This document shows, piece after piece, positions 44,185-53,366 of a DNA stretch of 64,000 nt (its first letter is position 1; every line of letters begins with the position of its first letter). Source of the DNA: CBFHWU01 sp965659665 (lineage in GTDB: Bacteria > Bacteroidota > Bacteroidia > Flavobacteriales > Flavobacteriaceae); assembly GCA_965659665.1 (NCBI GenBank), contig CBFHWU010000015.1, positions 62,001 to 126,000 on the forward strand, read 5' to 3'. The translations under genes were made by a program, and so were the position numbers. The notes beneath the pieces were generated by a model, which made no database searches, was not told the DNA's origin, and saw only the letters and a program-made list of their open reading frames with translations.

Positions 44185-47100
44185 TTAAAATTTAACATCT
44201 ATACCAAATTGTAAACTCTTCAAAATTGGAATACCAAAAATTGAGAAGGTTCCAAATTCTCCATCTGAAGATTCGCCTACACCAACACCTACTTCTGGAT
44301 CAAGTCCTACGTAGTCAGGTGCATAAGTCCAAAGATTTTGGCCAGTCACATAGAGTCGCATAGACTCTATACCTGCTTGCTTAATAAGAGATTGCGGAAC
44401 ATTATATCCAAAATTCAGGTTTCTTAAACGCAAATAATCCGTTTTGTATAAGAATCTTGTAGAAGTATTATCAGCATCTGGGTAGAGAGGGCTTGGTAGT
44501 ACATCAGTATCACCTGGTTGTTTCCAGTAATTGAATGCCTCAACGGCCATATTTTGGTCGACGTTTGATGGATTATAGAGGTCTCTCATGTTGTATGAGA
44601 TGCTATACCCCCCCGTTTTGAAATAAAGGTCAATGCCTAAGTCAAACTGTTTGTAACGAGCAAATAGGTTTAAACCACCGTCCATATCAGCTAATGGTGA
44701 TTTTCCTGAAAGGTACACCTCATCATCTGCAGAATATGTAGTAGTTATATTGTCATCTTTATCTAACCAAAGAGGCTGACCATTGGCAGGATTTACACCA
44801 GCCCAACGCACCAATTTAAAGGTAGCATACTCTTCACCAGGTTTGATGTATACACCACTACCCCAGTCGATTTCAGCTCCTTCAGGATAGGAACTAGAAG
44901 GTACTAATTTTGTTACTTTGTTGTCAACAGTACCTAAATTGGCAGAGATGTTTACATAAAGATCTTCCGTACGAATCAAATCATAATCTAGTTCGATTTC
45001 AACTCCTTTATTTTCCATTTCACCAACGTTACTGAGGATACTTCCATCTGGCTCACCCCCTAAAGAAAGTAGGGGTTTGTTTAGTAATAGATCAGAAGTT
45101 ACTTTTTTGTAGTAGTCAATCGACCCCCGAAGTCTATCGTCAAACATGGTGAATTCTACACCAATGTCGTAGGTGTAGTTTTCTTCAAATTTCAATTCAG
45201 GATTACCGTTATCTGTAGGCGATGCGGTCGTTTGTGAGTTGAAGCTTCCAAAACCAATTACGGCAAGTGATTCATAAGAACCAATTCCGTCTTGGTTACC
45301 ACTTACACCCGCAGAGGCTCTTAATTTCAATACATCGAAAACAGAGTCAGCCATGAAGTCTTCTCTAGCAAGGTTCCATGCTATACTTGATGACCAGAAA
45401 ACACCAGTTCTGTTGTCACGTCCAAAAACTGATGATTGGTCACGACGAAGAGAACCAGTAAACAAATATTTACCGTCATAATTGTAATCCACAAATGCAC
45501 CGTATGACAATAATGCTCTTTCAAACAAGTCGGTATCAGCAGCTATAGCTTCAGCTGCAACGCTTTGTACAGATAAATCTCCAGATGCGAAACCAATACT
45601 TTCTAAGGAGTAGTTTCTTGTTGAAATCTTGTTAAATTCGAATAAACCAGATAAAGAAATATTGTGTTCGTCAAAGCTATTGGCGTAATTAATAACGTTA
45701 CTTACATTATAATTTGTGTAATAAGAACCGCTATCTGTCTTTCCACCAGGGGCATTTGCATCACCTACAAACGAATCTAGCCTTGAACCAGGCTTGTAGT
45801 AGTATTCTCCTCTAGTTTTTTGGTTCTGAATACCTAAGTTGATAGTGTTTGTTACCTTATCTGACAGATCAACTACTAAATTTACATTAGAAAGTAGGGT
45901 AGTAGTTCCATCAAACTCTGGATTGTTATCCAAAGCTTCAGTGATACTCCATCCGAAATCTACAAAATTGTATTGTTTTTCCCCATTTTCATCTAATTCA
46001 AAATTCCCTTCGTCGTCTCTAATATATTCTGTTTCATAGGGATTGGTAGTGTAAACAGCATATATGGGACTTTGAAGATTGTATCGGTCACGAGGTTCAT
46101 CAGAGCGTGTGTCTGATACAGAAACATTCACCCCAACTTTTAGCCATTCTTTAGCTTGGTAGTCAACATTTAGACGTGCAGACTGGCGTTGGAACCCAGA
46201 TACTTGATCGATAATACCTTCGTTTTTTTCTTCACTCGCACTAAGGTAGTATTGGAAATTTTCATCTCCGCCGCTGATAGAAATAGCATTTGTAACAACT
46301 TCTCCGTCACGTAGTAGAGCGTCATTCCAATCAAAATCGATAGCGGCTAGGCGTTCATACTCTGCAATTGAGGAGGTAAATCCAGGCAATGATTGGGCAG
46401 GCCCATATCCTAATAGACCTAGCTCTCTTTCGTATTGTAACTTTTCAGCCGAGTTCATTACTCTGAACCCAAGTTCATCCGTTTGCGAGGTGAATCCATA
46501 ACGCGATGTAAATTCGATGGTGGCTTGTTTGTTCTTTTTACCTCTTTTGGTGGTGATAACGATTACACCGTTCGCTGCTCTTGAACCATAAATGGCCGAT
46601 GAAGCAGCATCTTTAAGCACAGTCACACTTTCAATATCAAATGGGTTGATGTTAGCCGTGTTAGGCGCTTGCACTCCATCAATAATAAATAAAGGAGCAC
46701 TACCAGCGGTGATCGAACCAATACCTCGTATGCGTACATAAGCGCCAGAACCGGGTTTACCATTAGTGGCAACAACTTGAACACCTGCAGCCTTACCTTG
46801 AAGCATATTACTGATGGATGTAGAAGTGTTCAGGCTGGTAAGTTCTTCACTATTGATAGTGGATACCGCAGCGGTAATTTCAGATCTTTTCTTTGATTGG
46901 TATCCCATAACAACTACTTCGTCAAGTCCTGTGCTGGATTCCAATTGAATGTTGATAACAAAATTACTTCGAACACGTAATTCTTGTGATTCGTATCCTA
47001 CATAGCTGAAGATCAAAACATCGCCTTCAGCAGCAGAAATTTCGTAATTGCCATCAAAATCTGTTGTTGTGGCTGTGAATGGCCCGTTTTGCACCGTAGC

Positions 47101-47223
47101 ACCAGGAATCGGAATTCCATCGGTAGAAGTTACAGTTCCTGTAACATTCTGTTGTGCAAACAAAAACGGAAGTGGTAATAAAAATAACACTAACGTTAAA
47201 ATTTGAATAATTTTAGTTTTCAT
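44185..47223 (-). CDS. SusC/RagA-family TonB-dependent outer-membrane transporter (locus 1)
   Basis: 1012 residues. Signal peptide (1-24), a carboxypeptidase-regulatory-like domain (about 26-108, GTVTSTDGIPIPGATV), the TonB box/plug region (DEVVVMGYQSKKR; GVQVVATNGKPGSGAYVRIRG) with ESVTVLKDAASSAIYGSRAANG of the plug, then a long beta-barrel ending with FGIDVKF. It imports the substrate captured by SusD using proton-motive force via TonB. The substrate is unknown. The start ATG 47223 lies inside a 31-bp tandem duplication (47193-47254), see separate entry. Confidence 0.95.
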   Translation of the reverse strand: MKTKIIQILTLVLFLLPLPFLFAQQNVTGTVTSTDGIPIPGATVQNGPFTATTTDFDGNYEISAAEGDVLIFSYVGYESQELRVRSNFVINIQLESSTGLDEVVVMGYQSKKRSEITAAVSTINSEELTSLNTSTSISNMLQGKAAGVQVVATNGKPGSGAYVRIRGIGSITAGSAPLFIIDGVQAPNTANINPFDIESVTVLKDAASSAIYGSRAANGVIVITTKRGKKNKQATIEFTSRYGFTSQTDELGFRVMNSAEKLQYERELGLLGYGPAQSLPGFTSSIAEYERLAAIDFDWNDALLRDGEVVTNAISISGGDENFQYYLSASEEKNEGIIDQVSGFQRQSARLNVDYQAKEWLKVGVNVSVSDTRSDEPRDRYNLQSPIYAVYTTNPYETEYIRDDEGNFELDENGEKQYNFVDFGWSITEALDNNPEFDGTTTLLSNVNLVVDLSDKVTNTINLGIQNQKTRGEYYYKPGSRLDSFVGDANAPGGKTDSGSYYTNYNVSNVINYANSFDEHNISLSGLFEFNKISTRNYSLESIGFASGDLSVQSVAAEAIAADTDLFERALLSYGAFVDYNYDGKYLFTGSLRRDQSSVFGRDNRTGVFWSSSIAWNLAREDFMADSVFDVLKLRASAGVSGNQDGIGSYESLAVIGFGSFNSQTTASPTDNGNPELKFEENYTYDIGVEFTMFDDRLRGSIDYYKKVTSDLLLNKPLLSLGGEPDGSILSNVGEMENKGVEIELDYDLIRTEDLYVNISANLGTVDNKVTKLVPSSSYPEGAEIDWGSGVYIKPGEEYATFKLVRWAGVNPANGQPLWLDKDDNITTTYSADDEVYLSGKSPLADMDGGLNLFARYKQFDLGIDLYFKTGGYSISYNMRDLYNPSNVDQNMAVEAFNYWKQPGDTDVLPSPLYPDADNTSTRFLYKTDYLRLRNLNFGYNVPQSLIKQAGIESMRLYVTGQNLWTYAPDYVGLDPEVGVGVGESSDGEFGTFSIFGIPILKSLQFGIDVKF

Positions 47224-47254
47224 ACGTTAAAATTTAAATAATTTTAGTTTTCAT
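47193..47254 (-). repeat. 31-bp tandem duplication of the SusC start, making a six-codon leader ORF
   Basis: Units 47193-47223 and 47224-47254 differ at one base. Each holds the ATGAAAACTAAAATTATT start on the reverse strand. The upstream copy reads MKTKII and stops (TAA in place of the CAA codon of the true start), 10 bases before the real ATG at 47223. Confidence 0.85.
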
Positions 47255-47275
47255 AATATTTATTAGTTATCCAAA

Positions 47276-47306
47276 CAAATATGTTGATTAATTGTTAATA
47301 ATACAA
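47276..47306 (-). promoter_or_regulatory. Promoter of SusC locus 1
   Basis: Reverse strand: TTG (47306-47304), 20-base spacer, CATATTTG (47283-47276). The 31-base block is 24/31 identical to the one before SusC locus 2 (52928-52958), including AACATATTTG and a TTG at the same spacing. The -7 box has CA where TA is usual. Confidence 0.6.
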
Positions 47307-47462
47307 GCAGTGATTTAACAAAAATTCATATTTATTGAATTTTTGTTAAAAAAATAGTTTTTTATAAAGATTTGCAGAACAATAAAAAATAAACTTTATT
47401 TTTTTAAGATTTATTTAAATAAAGGCTAAAAATAACTAGTAATTGCCTATTATTCGTAAGTT

Positions 47463-48164
47463 CTATTGAAGATATTCAGCGAATTGAGCAAATACACGAA
47501 TAAGGCCAGCATCTAATTTCGGTGAAAGTTTTTGACTGCTAAAAAATTTTTTTACTTCATTCGATTTTTTCCCAAAAAGCTTACTTACTCCCTTTTTTGT
47601 CCTAGTAAAAACTATTTTTTGATTGTTAGTCACCAGAAAAGTAGATTTTTTGATTTTAATAAGATCATTCTTTTTACTCTCATATCCGATAACATGGCTT
47701 TGTTCTTGAATCTCTATCTTGAACTCTTCGACAACTTGTGTTGTATCGTTGGAAAAAATGACTTTATAAAAAACACCACTGTTATCGGGAATAAAAGACA
47801 TTCCGTCTATAACTACCTCACGTAAATCTTTGGCCGAGAAGCTAAATGTTTTGTCATTGACCTCACAGTCAAAAGTATTTTTTTGAATATTTATATTTAC
47901 AAAGGCTGTAGCATTTCTGGCTTTTTCATTCCAAAAATACAACTCAGCTTCTTTGGGTTCTTTAAATAGATATACAGAGCCGTCATAATATTTGCTTAGA
48001 TCTGCACTGTTTACATTAATATCGGATAAAAAACTTTGTAAATCCACATCCCCCATTAATGACAAGTTGTAGCTCGTATTTTGGCCTAAAAGTAGATAAG
48101 GTGTTGTGATTGCTGTCGATAGAAGGAGGAGTTTTAAAAGGCGATTTTTCATTTTTTTTTTCAA
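47463..48164 (-). CDS. Exported protein of unknown function between SusC loci 1 and 2
   Basis: 233 residues. Signal peptide (about 1-27, ending LLLGQ), then a soluble domain with mostly beta sequence: YNLSLMGDVDLQSFLSD, YYDGSVYLFKEPKEAELYFWN, ATAFVNINIQKNTFDC and SFSAKDLREVVIDGMSF. The C-terminal part is rich in Lys (KKGVSKLFGKKSNEVKKFF). No lipobox, no sorting domain, no known family. It is separated from susD of locus 2 by a terminator (48191-48223), so it has its own transcript. Context suggests, but does not show, a role with the uptake loci. Confidence 0.7.
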   Translation of the reverse strand: MKKKMKNRLLKLLLLSTAITTPYLLLGQNTSYNLSLMGDVDLQSFLSDINVNSADLSKYYDGSVYLFKEPKEAELYFWNEKARNATAFVNINIQKNTFDCEVNDKTFSFSAKDLREVVIDGMSFIPDNSGVFYKVIFSNDTTQVVEEFKIEIQEQSHVIGYESKKNDLIKIKKSTFLVTNNQKIVFTRTKKGVSKLFGKKSNEVKKFFSSQKLSPKLDAGLIRVFAQFAEYLQ

Positions 48165-48190
48165 AATTATCTTTTTTTTTTCGAAACCAC

Positions 48191-48223
48191 AAAAAAACCC
48201 ACCAATTAAAGGTGGGTTTTTTT
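48191..48223 (-). terminator. Bidirectional terminator downstream of SusD locus 2
   Basis: AAAAAAACCCACC (48191-48203) and GGTGGGTTTTTTT (48211-48223) form a perfect 13-bp stem with a 7-base loop and T-runs in both directions. It ends the SusC2-SusD2 transcript. Confidence 0.85.
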
Positions 48224-48243
48224 ATGAATTAAATCAACAATAT

Positions 48244-49677
48244 TTAGTCAACATCCCAAAAAATGGCACTTGTGGTTGAATCGCTACCCATATTGGAAGC
48301 AGCGGTGTTGTAATTCGTTGTATTTACTAATGGTTCATCAATAGGATAAATCATACGTTTTGGATTAGCTACTCCATTGGAAGCTGCAACAGCTAAAGTA
48401 GGTATTCCTAAACGACGAGCTTCTGTCCAAGCTTCGTGAGCTGAATGAAAAGATGCAATATATTTTTGAATTCCTATGGATTGATCCCAACGAGCACTAT
48501 CATATGCATTATCGACCAAGTAAGCATCAGCATCGGCAGCCGATAACCCTAAAGAAGCAAAGGAAGCTTTTACCCCTTCATTATAATACATTTCAGCATC
48601 TCCAGCTATAAATCCACGCTCAACGGCTTCAGCTAAATCAAATAGAGCTAATGTATAATCCATGATCACTGTTGGTGCTACAGCATCGTCTGTGTAAGAT
48701 GGATTTAGATGAGTAAGCTCTGAATAGGCATTACCTTCAGCCCCATACGTTCCACCAATCATTCCACCTGGTACATTATCATCGTAAAATGCATTTACAC
48801 GTGGATCATTTAAGCTTTCTAAAAGCGCTAAAAATGAAGACGTAGCAACAAAGTCAGTGTTCCTTGCATCAATTACAAAATAATCATACACAGGATTAAC
48901 ATAAGGCGAAGTACCGGTGTAATTAAATACTGCATTATCACTAGCCGAATCAAAAACTCCTCCGTTAAATGCGGTGTTAATAACTTGGCTTGCTAATGTT
49001 GGGTGAGATTTAGAAATACGAGTTCCTAACTTTAGGTGAAGGGTTAACGCAAACTTCACCCAACTGCTAACATCTCCCCCATAAATTAAGTCATTTGATG
49101 CAAACGAACCTGCACCAGCACTAGGGGTGAGCATACCAACAGCAGCTTCCAACATAGAAATGATAGAAGTGTAAACAAATTCATCATCATCATAAGCTGG
49201 CGTTACGTTGTTGATATCCAATGCTTCCGTAAATGGAACATCTCCGAAGTTATCCACCAAATATTGGTAACAATAAACTTCCATCACCTGAATCATGGCC
49301 AATTTATTATTTTTGACGGCTAGCTCGGCAGCTCCAACTTCTTGAGCTTCAATGATTTCTTTAGCTGTTTTTAGTTCAAATAAAGTTTCTGTATAGATGT
49401 TATCAAATATATTTCCACCTATATCACGATCAGCAGCGTTGTAGCTTGCTTCTTGGATGTATGTTGTTTGTGTGGCATAATTTGCCCAAAAACGACTCAC
49501 GTTGTGATTGTAATCAGCGTTGCCTAATTGTCTAGCTAGGTTAAACTGAGCGTATGAAAATAAGTGTGCAGGATCAGCACTTTCTGGCTGCTTTGGATCA
49601 ACATTGATGCTTTCAAGGTTTCCTTCACAAGAAGCAAACAAAGCTACAATTAAGCCTGTTAAAAATATTTTTTTCAT
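48244..49677 (-). CDS. SusD/RagB-family lipoprotein, SusD-like 2 type (locus 2)
   Basis: 477 residues. Lipobox LFASCEGN in the leader (MKKIFLTGLIVALFASC). The NVDPKQPESADPAHLFSYAQ segment right after the signal and QVMEVYCYQYLVDNFGDVPFTEAL are typical of the SusD-like 2 family (PF12771), as is WVKFALTLHLKLGTRIS. The C-terminus contains HEAWTEARRLGIP and the DEPLVNTTNYNTA part. It pairs with the SusC at 49686, 8 bases away, and is followed by a terminator. Substrate unknown. Confidence 0.92.
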   Translation of the reverse strand: MKKIFLTGLIVALFASCEGNLESINVDPKQPESADPAHLFSYAQFNLARQLGNADYNHNVSRFWANYATQTTYIQEASYNAADRDIGGNIFDNIYTETLFELKTAKEIIEAQEVGAAELAVKNNKLAMIQVMEVYCYQYLVDNFGDVPFTEALDINNVTPAYDDDEFVYTSIISMLEAAVGMLTPSAGAGSFASNDLIYGGDVSSWVKFALTLHLKLGTRISKSHPTLASQVINTAFNGGVFDSASDNAVFNYTGTSPYVNPVYDYFVIDARNTDFVATSSFLALLESLNDPRVNAFYDDNVPGGMIGGTYGAEGNAYSELTHLNPSYTDDAVAPTVIMDYTLALFDLAEAVERGFIAGDAEMYYNEGVKASFASLGLSAADADAYLVDNAYDSARWDQSIGIQKYIASFHSAHEAWTEARRLGIPTLAVAASNGVANPKRMIYPIDEPLVNTTNYNTAASNMGSDSTTSAIFWDVD

Positions 49678-49685
49678 GATTTTTA

Positions 49686-52600
49686 TTAAAATTTAAGAGT
49701 GACGTTTAAACTGATATCTTTTGTTGCAGGTAACGCACCAATCTGTATAGCGTTTGCGTAGTTACCAGCACTTTGACTCGCTTCAGGATCAGAATATGGA
49801 AGATTTTTATCAATAATCCATAAGTTACGTCCAACTAGACCAACACTTAAGTCTTGTAATGAAAGTTTTTCAGCAATTTCTGAAGGAAATTTATAGCTCA
49901 ATGAAAGTTCACGTAACTTAACGTAAGAAGCATCATACAAGAACTGTGCAATGTTTCGACTTCCGTAGTAACCAATAGGAGTTGTGTAAGAACCTGCAGA
50001 AGCGTAAGTGGTGTTTGGTGTACCATCTGCATAAACAGTATCAGGTAATAAAATTCCACCACCAGCTGATACTGGATCACGTTTTGGATTTCCTTTGTCA
50101 TTTAGCCCAGCAGTTTCTGCATAAATACCAGTTGCTAACCCGAATGCATTATCCCAACTTATAACGTCTCCTCCTTTTTGTATATCGATTAAGAAACCTA
50201 AATTGAAGTTTTTGTAAGTAATATTGTTGAAAATACCAGCTTTCCAATCAGGTTGAATATTTCCTAATATTTCAGTCGTAGAAGATGTAACTAAATATTT
50301 ACCGTTTGATCCTACTACTTTTTTTCCTGAAGCTTCGTCATAAACAAAATCAGTACCTGTAATTGTTCCAAATGGTTGTCCGACTCTTGCATTAACAGCA
50401 GATGACCATTGAGAGTTTAATAAGATATTTTCACCGTCTTCAAACAATGAAAGTACCATATTTTTATTTTTTGCCCAGTTGGCATTTATATTCCAAGTAA
50501 AGTCCCCTACGTTTACAGGAGTTGCATAAGCTGTGATTTCAACCCCTTTGTTTTCCATTTCTCCAGCATTAACAAACTTGGTATTAAACCCAGTAGCTGT
50601 TGAAACTTGAACAGGAATAATTTGATCGATAGTATTTTTCTTATATATCGATACATCAAGGCCTAATTTATTATTGAAAAACTTAGTTTCAATACCAAAT
50701 TCAGTCTCGGTTGTAGACTCTGGACGTAAGCTAGGATTCTTTGACGTATCTGAAATATAATACATAGGAGTTGAACCATAAGGATCACCAGCACTAGCCG
50801 TGTTCATAATTTGGTATGTTCCAGCATCATTAGCAACTTCAGCATACCCCACTCTAATTTTACCAAAACTTAACCAAGGAGCATCAATAAGGTTTCCAAA
50901 TAAGAAACTTGACGATAAAGAAGGGTAGTTATAGGTGTTATTGTCTGTAGGTAGTGTTGAAGACTTGTCCACACGGAATGTACCATCTATGTATAAGATG
51001 TCTTTGTAGTCTACTGTAGCTTGAGCAAAATACCCAACCTTACGAGTTTCAGCATCATATTCTGATGGTGGGCTTAAGGCACTTGAAGAGTTGCTCAATG
51101 ACCATACTCCAGGGACAACTAATCCTCCATTTGTAATGGCATAAGTGGAGTTTACTTTTGTTGTCTTAACGTTACCTCCCAAAACAGCTGATACGCTAAT
51201 GTCTTCGTTAATATCTTGATTCATGCTTAAGAAGAAGGAGTAATCAAATTGCTCAAATCCTCTTACATATTTAGAATACTTAGATAAATCAACAGCACCT
51301 TTATTGATACGTTCCTCTTGTAGATCACTTGTAGTATCGGCTCCAAAACGAGCAGTAGCCACCAACCAATCATTAAGATCATAAGTTAGCGTAGCTGCAG
51401 CAAAGGTGCGCGATCGTTGATCAGAAGAGTAATTTTCGTAAAAACGGAAATAAAAGTTATCAAAATAGTGAGGTGTAGTATCCGTTTCTGAATTTGGATT
51501 CCAAGTGATGTTTTGTCTTGTTTGGAAATAAGCATCTTCTTGTTCCTTTAAATCAACGTTTACCTGAAACCACTGACGTAAAGCTTGCATTGAATTTCCT
51601 GCGTCATAACCTGTTCCATAACGCCCTTTACCAGAAACACGTGTAAAAGTTAATTTTGCGTCTGCTTTGAATCGGTCAGTCAACTGATAGGTTGCAGTTA
51701 AGTCGATAAGGTCTTTACGTATTTTACTGTTAGGAAGAATACCTTCACGATCTTCGTTGGTGTATCCTAATCTAAAAGTACCTTCATCATTTCCACCTTC
51801 TAAATTAACCGATGTAGTGTTGGATACTGCATCTTGGAAAATATATTCTGGTCCATTTTCCGCAGGAAGATAAGGACGCGGCTGAAGGTAGGTGTCAAGT
51901 GATGGGAAAAGAGAAGTCCAGTCGTATATCATTGTCCCGTCTAAAGCACCACCAAAACTCGCGTCTTCTCCAACAGGGATAAGATAATCTAATGTTCCAT
52001 CTCCATTGATGTCGCGATCATAGAAATAGCCTGTACTTCCGTAATAGGCGCCGTATCCAGCACCATACTCAGATTGGTATTCTGGGAATGTATCTTTATC
52101 GAACGAACTTAAGGTAGTGGTGTTAGATACTGTAACCCCTAACCCTTTTCTTTTAGAACCTTTTTTGGTGGTAATTAAGATAACACCATTAGCAGCACTT
52201 GATCCGTATAGTGCAGAAGCAGATGCGCCTTTCAAAACAGATACTGATTCGATATCATTTGGGTTAATGTCTGATGCGGCATTTCCATAATCATATCCAC
52301 CGCGTCCGTTAATTGCATTGCTTGAATTTAAATTGCTATTGCTTATCGGAATACCATCGACAACAAACAATGCTTGGTTGTTACCAGTAAAAGAGTTGTT
52401 ACCACGGATGACAGCATTTACAGAACCACCAAGGCTATTACTCTTACGGATATCAAGACCAGAAACTCGTCCAGAAAGCGCACTGATAAAACTTGATTCT
52501 TTTGATTGATCAACAGCATCACCAGATACCTCTTGAACAGAATATCCTAAAGATTTTTTCTCTCTGCTGATACCAAGTGCAGTTACCACAACTTCGTCAA

Positions 52601-52898
52601 GTTCGTTGTCAGAAGTTAGCACTACGCTTAAATCGCTTGAACTTTCCACAGAAATTTCTTGAGTTTGATACCCTACATAGCTGATGGATAATACCTGACC
52701 CATTTCAACTACGATTGAAAATTTGCCATCAAAGTCGGTTGTTGTTGCGGAACTTGTTCCCTTTACAACAACTGTTGCACCAGGTAGTGGCACTCCATCA
52801 CCATCAGTAACCAAACCGGCTACTTGGTTTTGTGCTATTACCCATTGAAACATTACCAAAAATGATAACGTTAAAATTTGAATAAATTTAGTTTTCAT
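49686..52898 (-). CDS. SusC/RagA-family TonB-dependent transporter (locus 2)
   Basis: 1070 residues. Signal peptide MKTKFIQILTLSFLVMFQ resembles that of SusC locus 1 (MKTKIIQILTLVLFLL). Carboxypeptidase-like domain (AGLVTDGDGVPLPGATVVV), TonB box/plug (DEVVVTALGISREKKSLGYS), plug motif ESVSVLKGASASALYGSSAANG, and a barrel ending in LNVTLKF. The plug has the S-R-E-K-K-S-L-G-Y-S form found in transporters paired with SusD-like 2 proteins, which fits its neighbour. It has its own promoter (52928-52958) and a leader of about 30 bases. Confidence 0.95.
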   Translation of the reverse strand: MKTKFIQILTLSFLVMFQWVIAQNQVAGLVTDGDGVPLPGATVVVKGTSSATTTDFDGKFSIVVEMGQVLSISYVGYQTQEISVESSSDLSVVLTSDNELDEVVVTALGISREKKSLGYSVQEVSGDAVDQSKESSFISALSGRVSGLDIRKSNSLGGSVNAVIRGNNSFTGNNQALFVVDGIPISNSNLNSSNAINGRGGYDYGNAASDINPNDIESVSVLKGASASALYGSSAANGVILITTKKGSKRKGLGVTVSNTTTLSSFDKDTFPEYQSEYGAGYGAYYGSTGYFYDRDINGDGTLDYLIPVGEDASFGGALDGTMIYDWTSLFPSLDTYLQPRPYLPAENGPEYIFQDAVSNTTSVNLEGGNDEGTFRLGYTNEDREGILPNSKIRKDLIDLTATYQLTDRFKADAKLTFTRVSGKGRYGTGYDAGNSMQALRQWFQVNVDLKEQEDAYFQTRQNITWNPNSETDTTPHYFDNFYFRFYENYSSDQRSRTFAAATLTYDLNDWLVATARFGADTTSDLQEERINKGAVDLSKYSKYVRGFEQFDYSFFLSMNQDINEDISVSAVLGGNVKTTKVNSTYAITNGGLVVPGVWSLSNSSSALSPPSEYDAETRKVGYFAQATVDYKDILYIDGTFRVDKSSTLPTDNNTYNYPSLSSSFLFGNLIDAPWLSFGKIRVGYAEVANDAGTYQIMNTASAGDPYGSTPMYYISDTSKNPSLRPESTTETEFGIETKFFNNKLGLDVSIYKKNTIDQIIPVQVSTATGFNTKFVNAGEMENKGVEITAYATPVNVGDFTWNINANWAKNKNMVLSLFEDGENILLNSQWSSAVNARVGQPFGTITGTDFVYDEASGKKVVGSNGKYLVTSSTTEILGNIQPDWKAGIFNNITYKNFNLGFLIDIQKGGDVISWDNAFGLATGIYAETAGLNDKGNPKRDPVSAGGGILLPDTVYADGTPNTTYASAGSYTTPIGYYGSRNIAQFLYDASYVKLRELSLSYKFPSEIAEKLSLQDLSVGLVGRNLWIIDKNLPYSDPEASQSAGNYANAIQIGALPATKDISLNVTLKF

Positions 52899-53316
52899 AT
52901 ATAATATTTACATAATTAGTTAAGATGCAAATATGTTAATTATATGTTATATAAACAATATATTTAAATAATAGATGTAAAAAATTAATATCTATCCTTA
53001 TTAATGTTTAATTTTTTTATTTTAATAAATTTGGAAGTTCATAATTAAGAAAAACACCATTTTTGACAAAGCGGGGTTAATCAAAAAGGGTTTATTTATT
53101 GGCAAATAAAAAAAAACTTCCCCAATTACAGCTGAAAAACCTTTTGGTGCAGCTTCGTTACCACAAGGATTAATAATCGTGAACAGACTTCATTGTCATA
53201 CTCTCAATCAAAAAAACGTTTATTTTATTGACCCCATTAATAAGGAAACAAAACCTTAATTTTCGCCTAACGCTTAAACGACACTAAAGGATTTGAAATG
53301 TTTTTTTTGGACAAAC
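52899..53316. other. Intergenic stretch between SusC locus 2 and SusD locus 3
   Basis: About 420 bases. The left part contains the promoter of SusC locus 2 (52928-52958). From 53110 to 53256 one forward frame is open for 49 codons (…KPFGAASLPQ…NKETKP) but has no start codon and no recognised product; it may be a gene scrap. Nothing else is supported. Confidence 0.4.
52928..52958 (-). promoter_or_regulatory. Promoter of SusC locus 2
   Basis: Reverse strand: TTG (52958-52956), 20-base spacer, CATATTTG (52935-52928), 29 bases before the ATG at 52898. It matches the block before SusC locus 1 at 24 of 31 bases with the same spacing, so the two are likely co-regulated. Confidence 0.6.
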
Positions 53317-53344
53317 AAAAAACCCCGCCTTGAAAGCGAGGTTT
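53317..53344 (-). terminator. Terminator of SusC3-SusD3 transcript
   Basis: Reverse strand AACCTCGC, 7-base loop, GCGGGGTT, then T-run (53322-53317): an 8-bp stem with one G-U pair. It follows the SusD locus 3 stop by 22 bases. Confidence 0.75.
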
Positions 53345-53366
53345 ATGGTTTTCATTAAAACTAAAA

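Noticed and set aside
53110..53256. Forward open stretch of 49 codons with protein-like text (NKETKP)
   Set aside because: No start codon, stop just upstream, no family; too short to support beyond a possible scrap.
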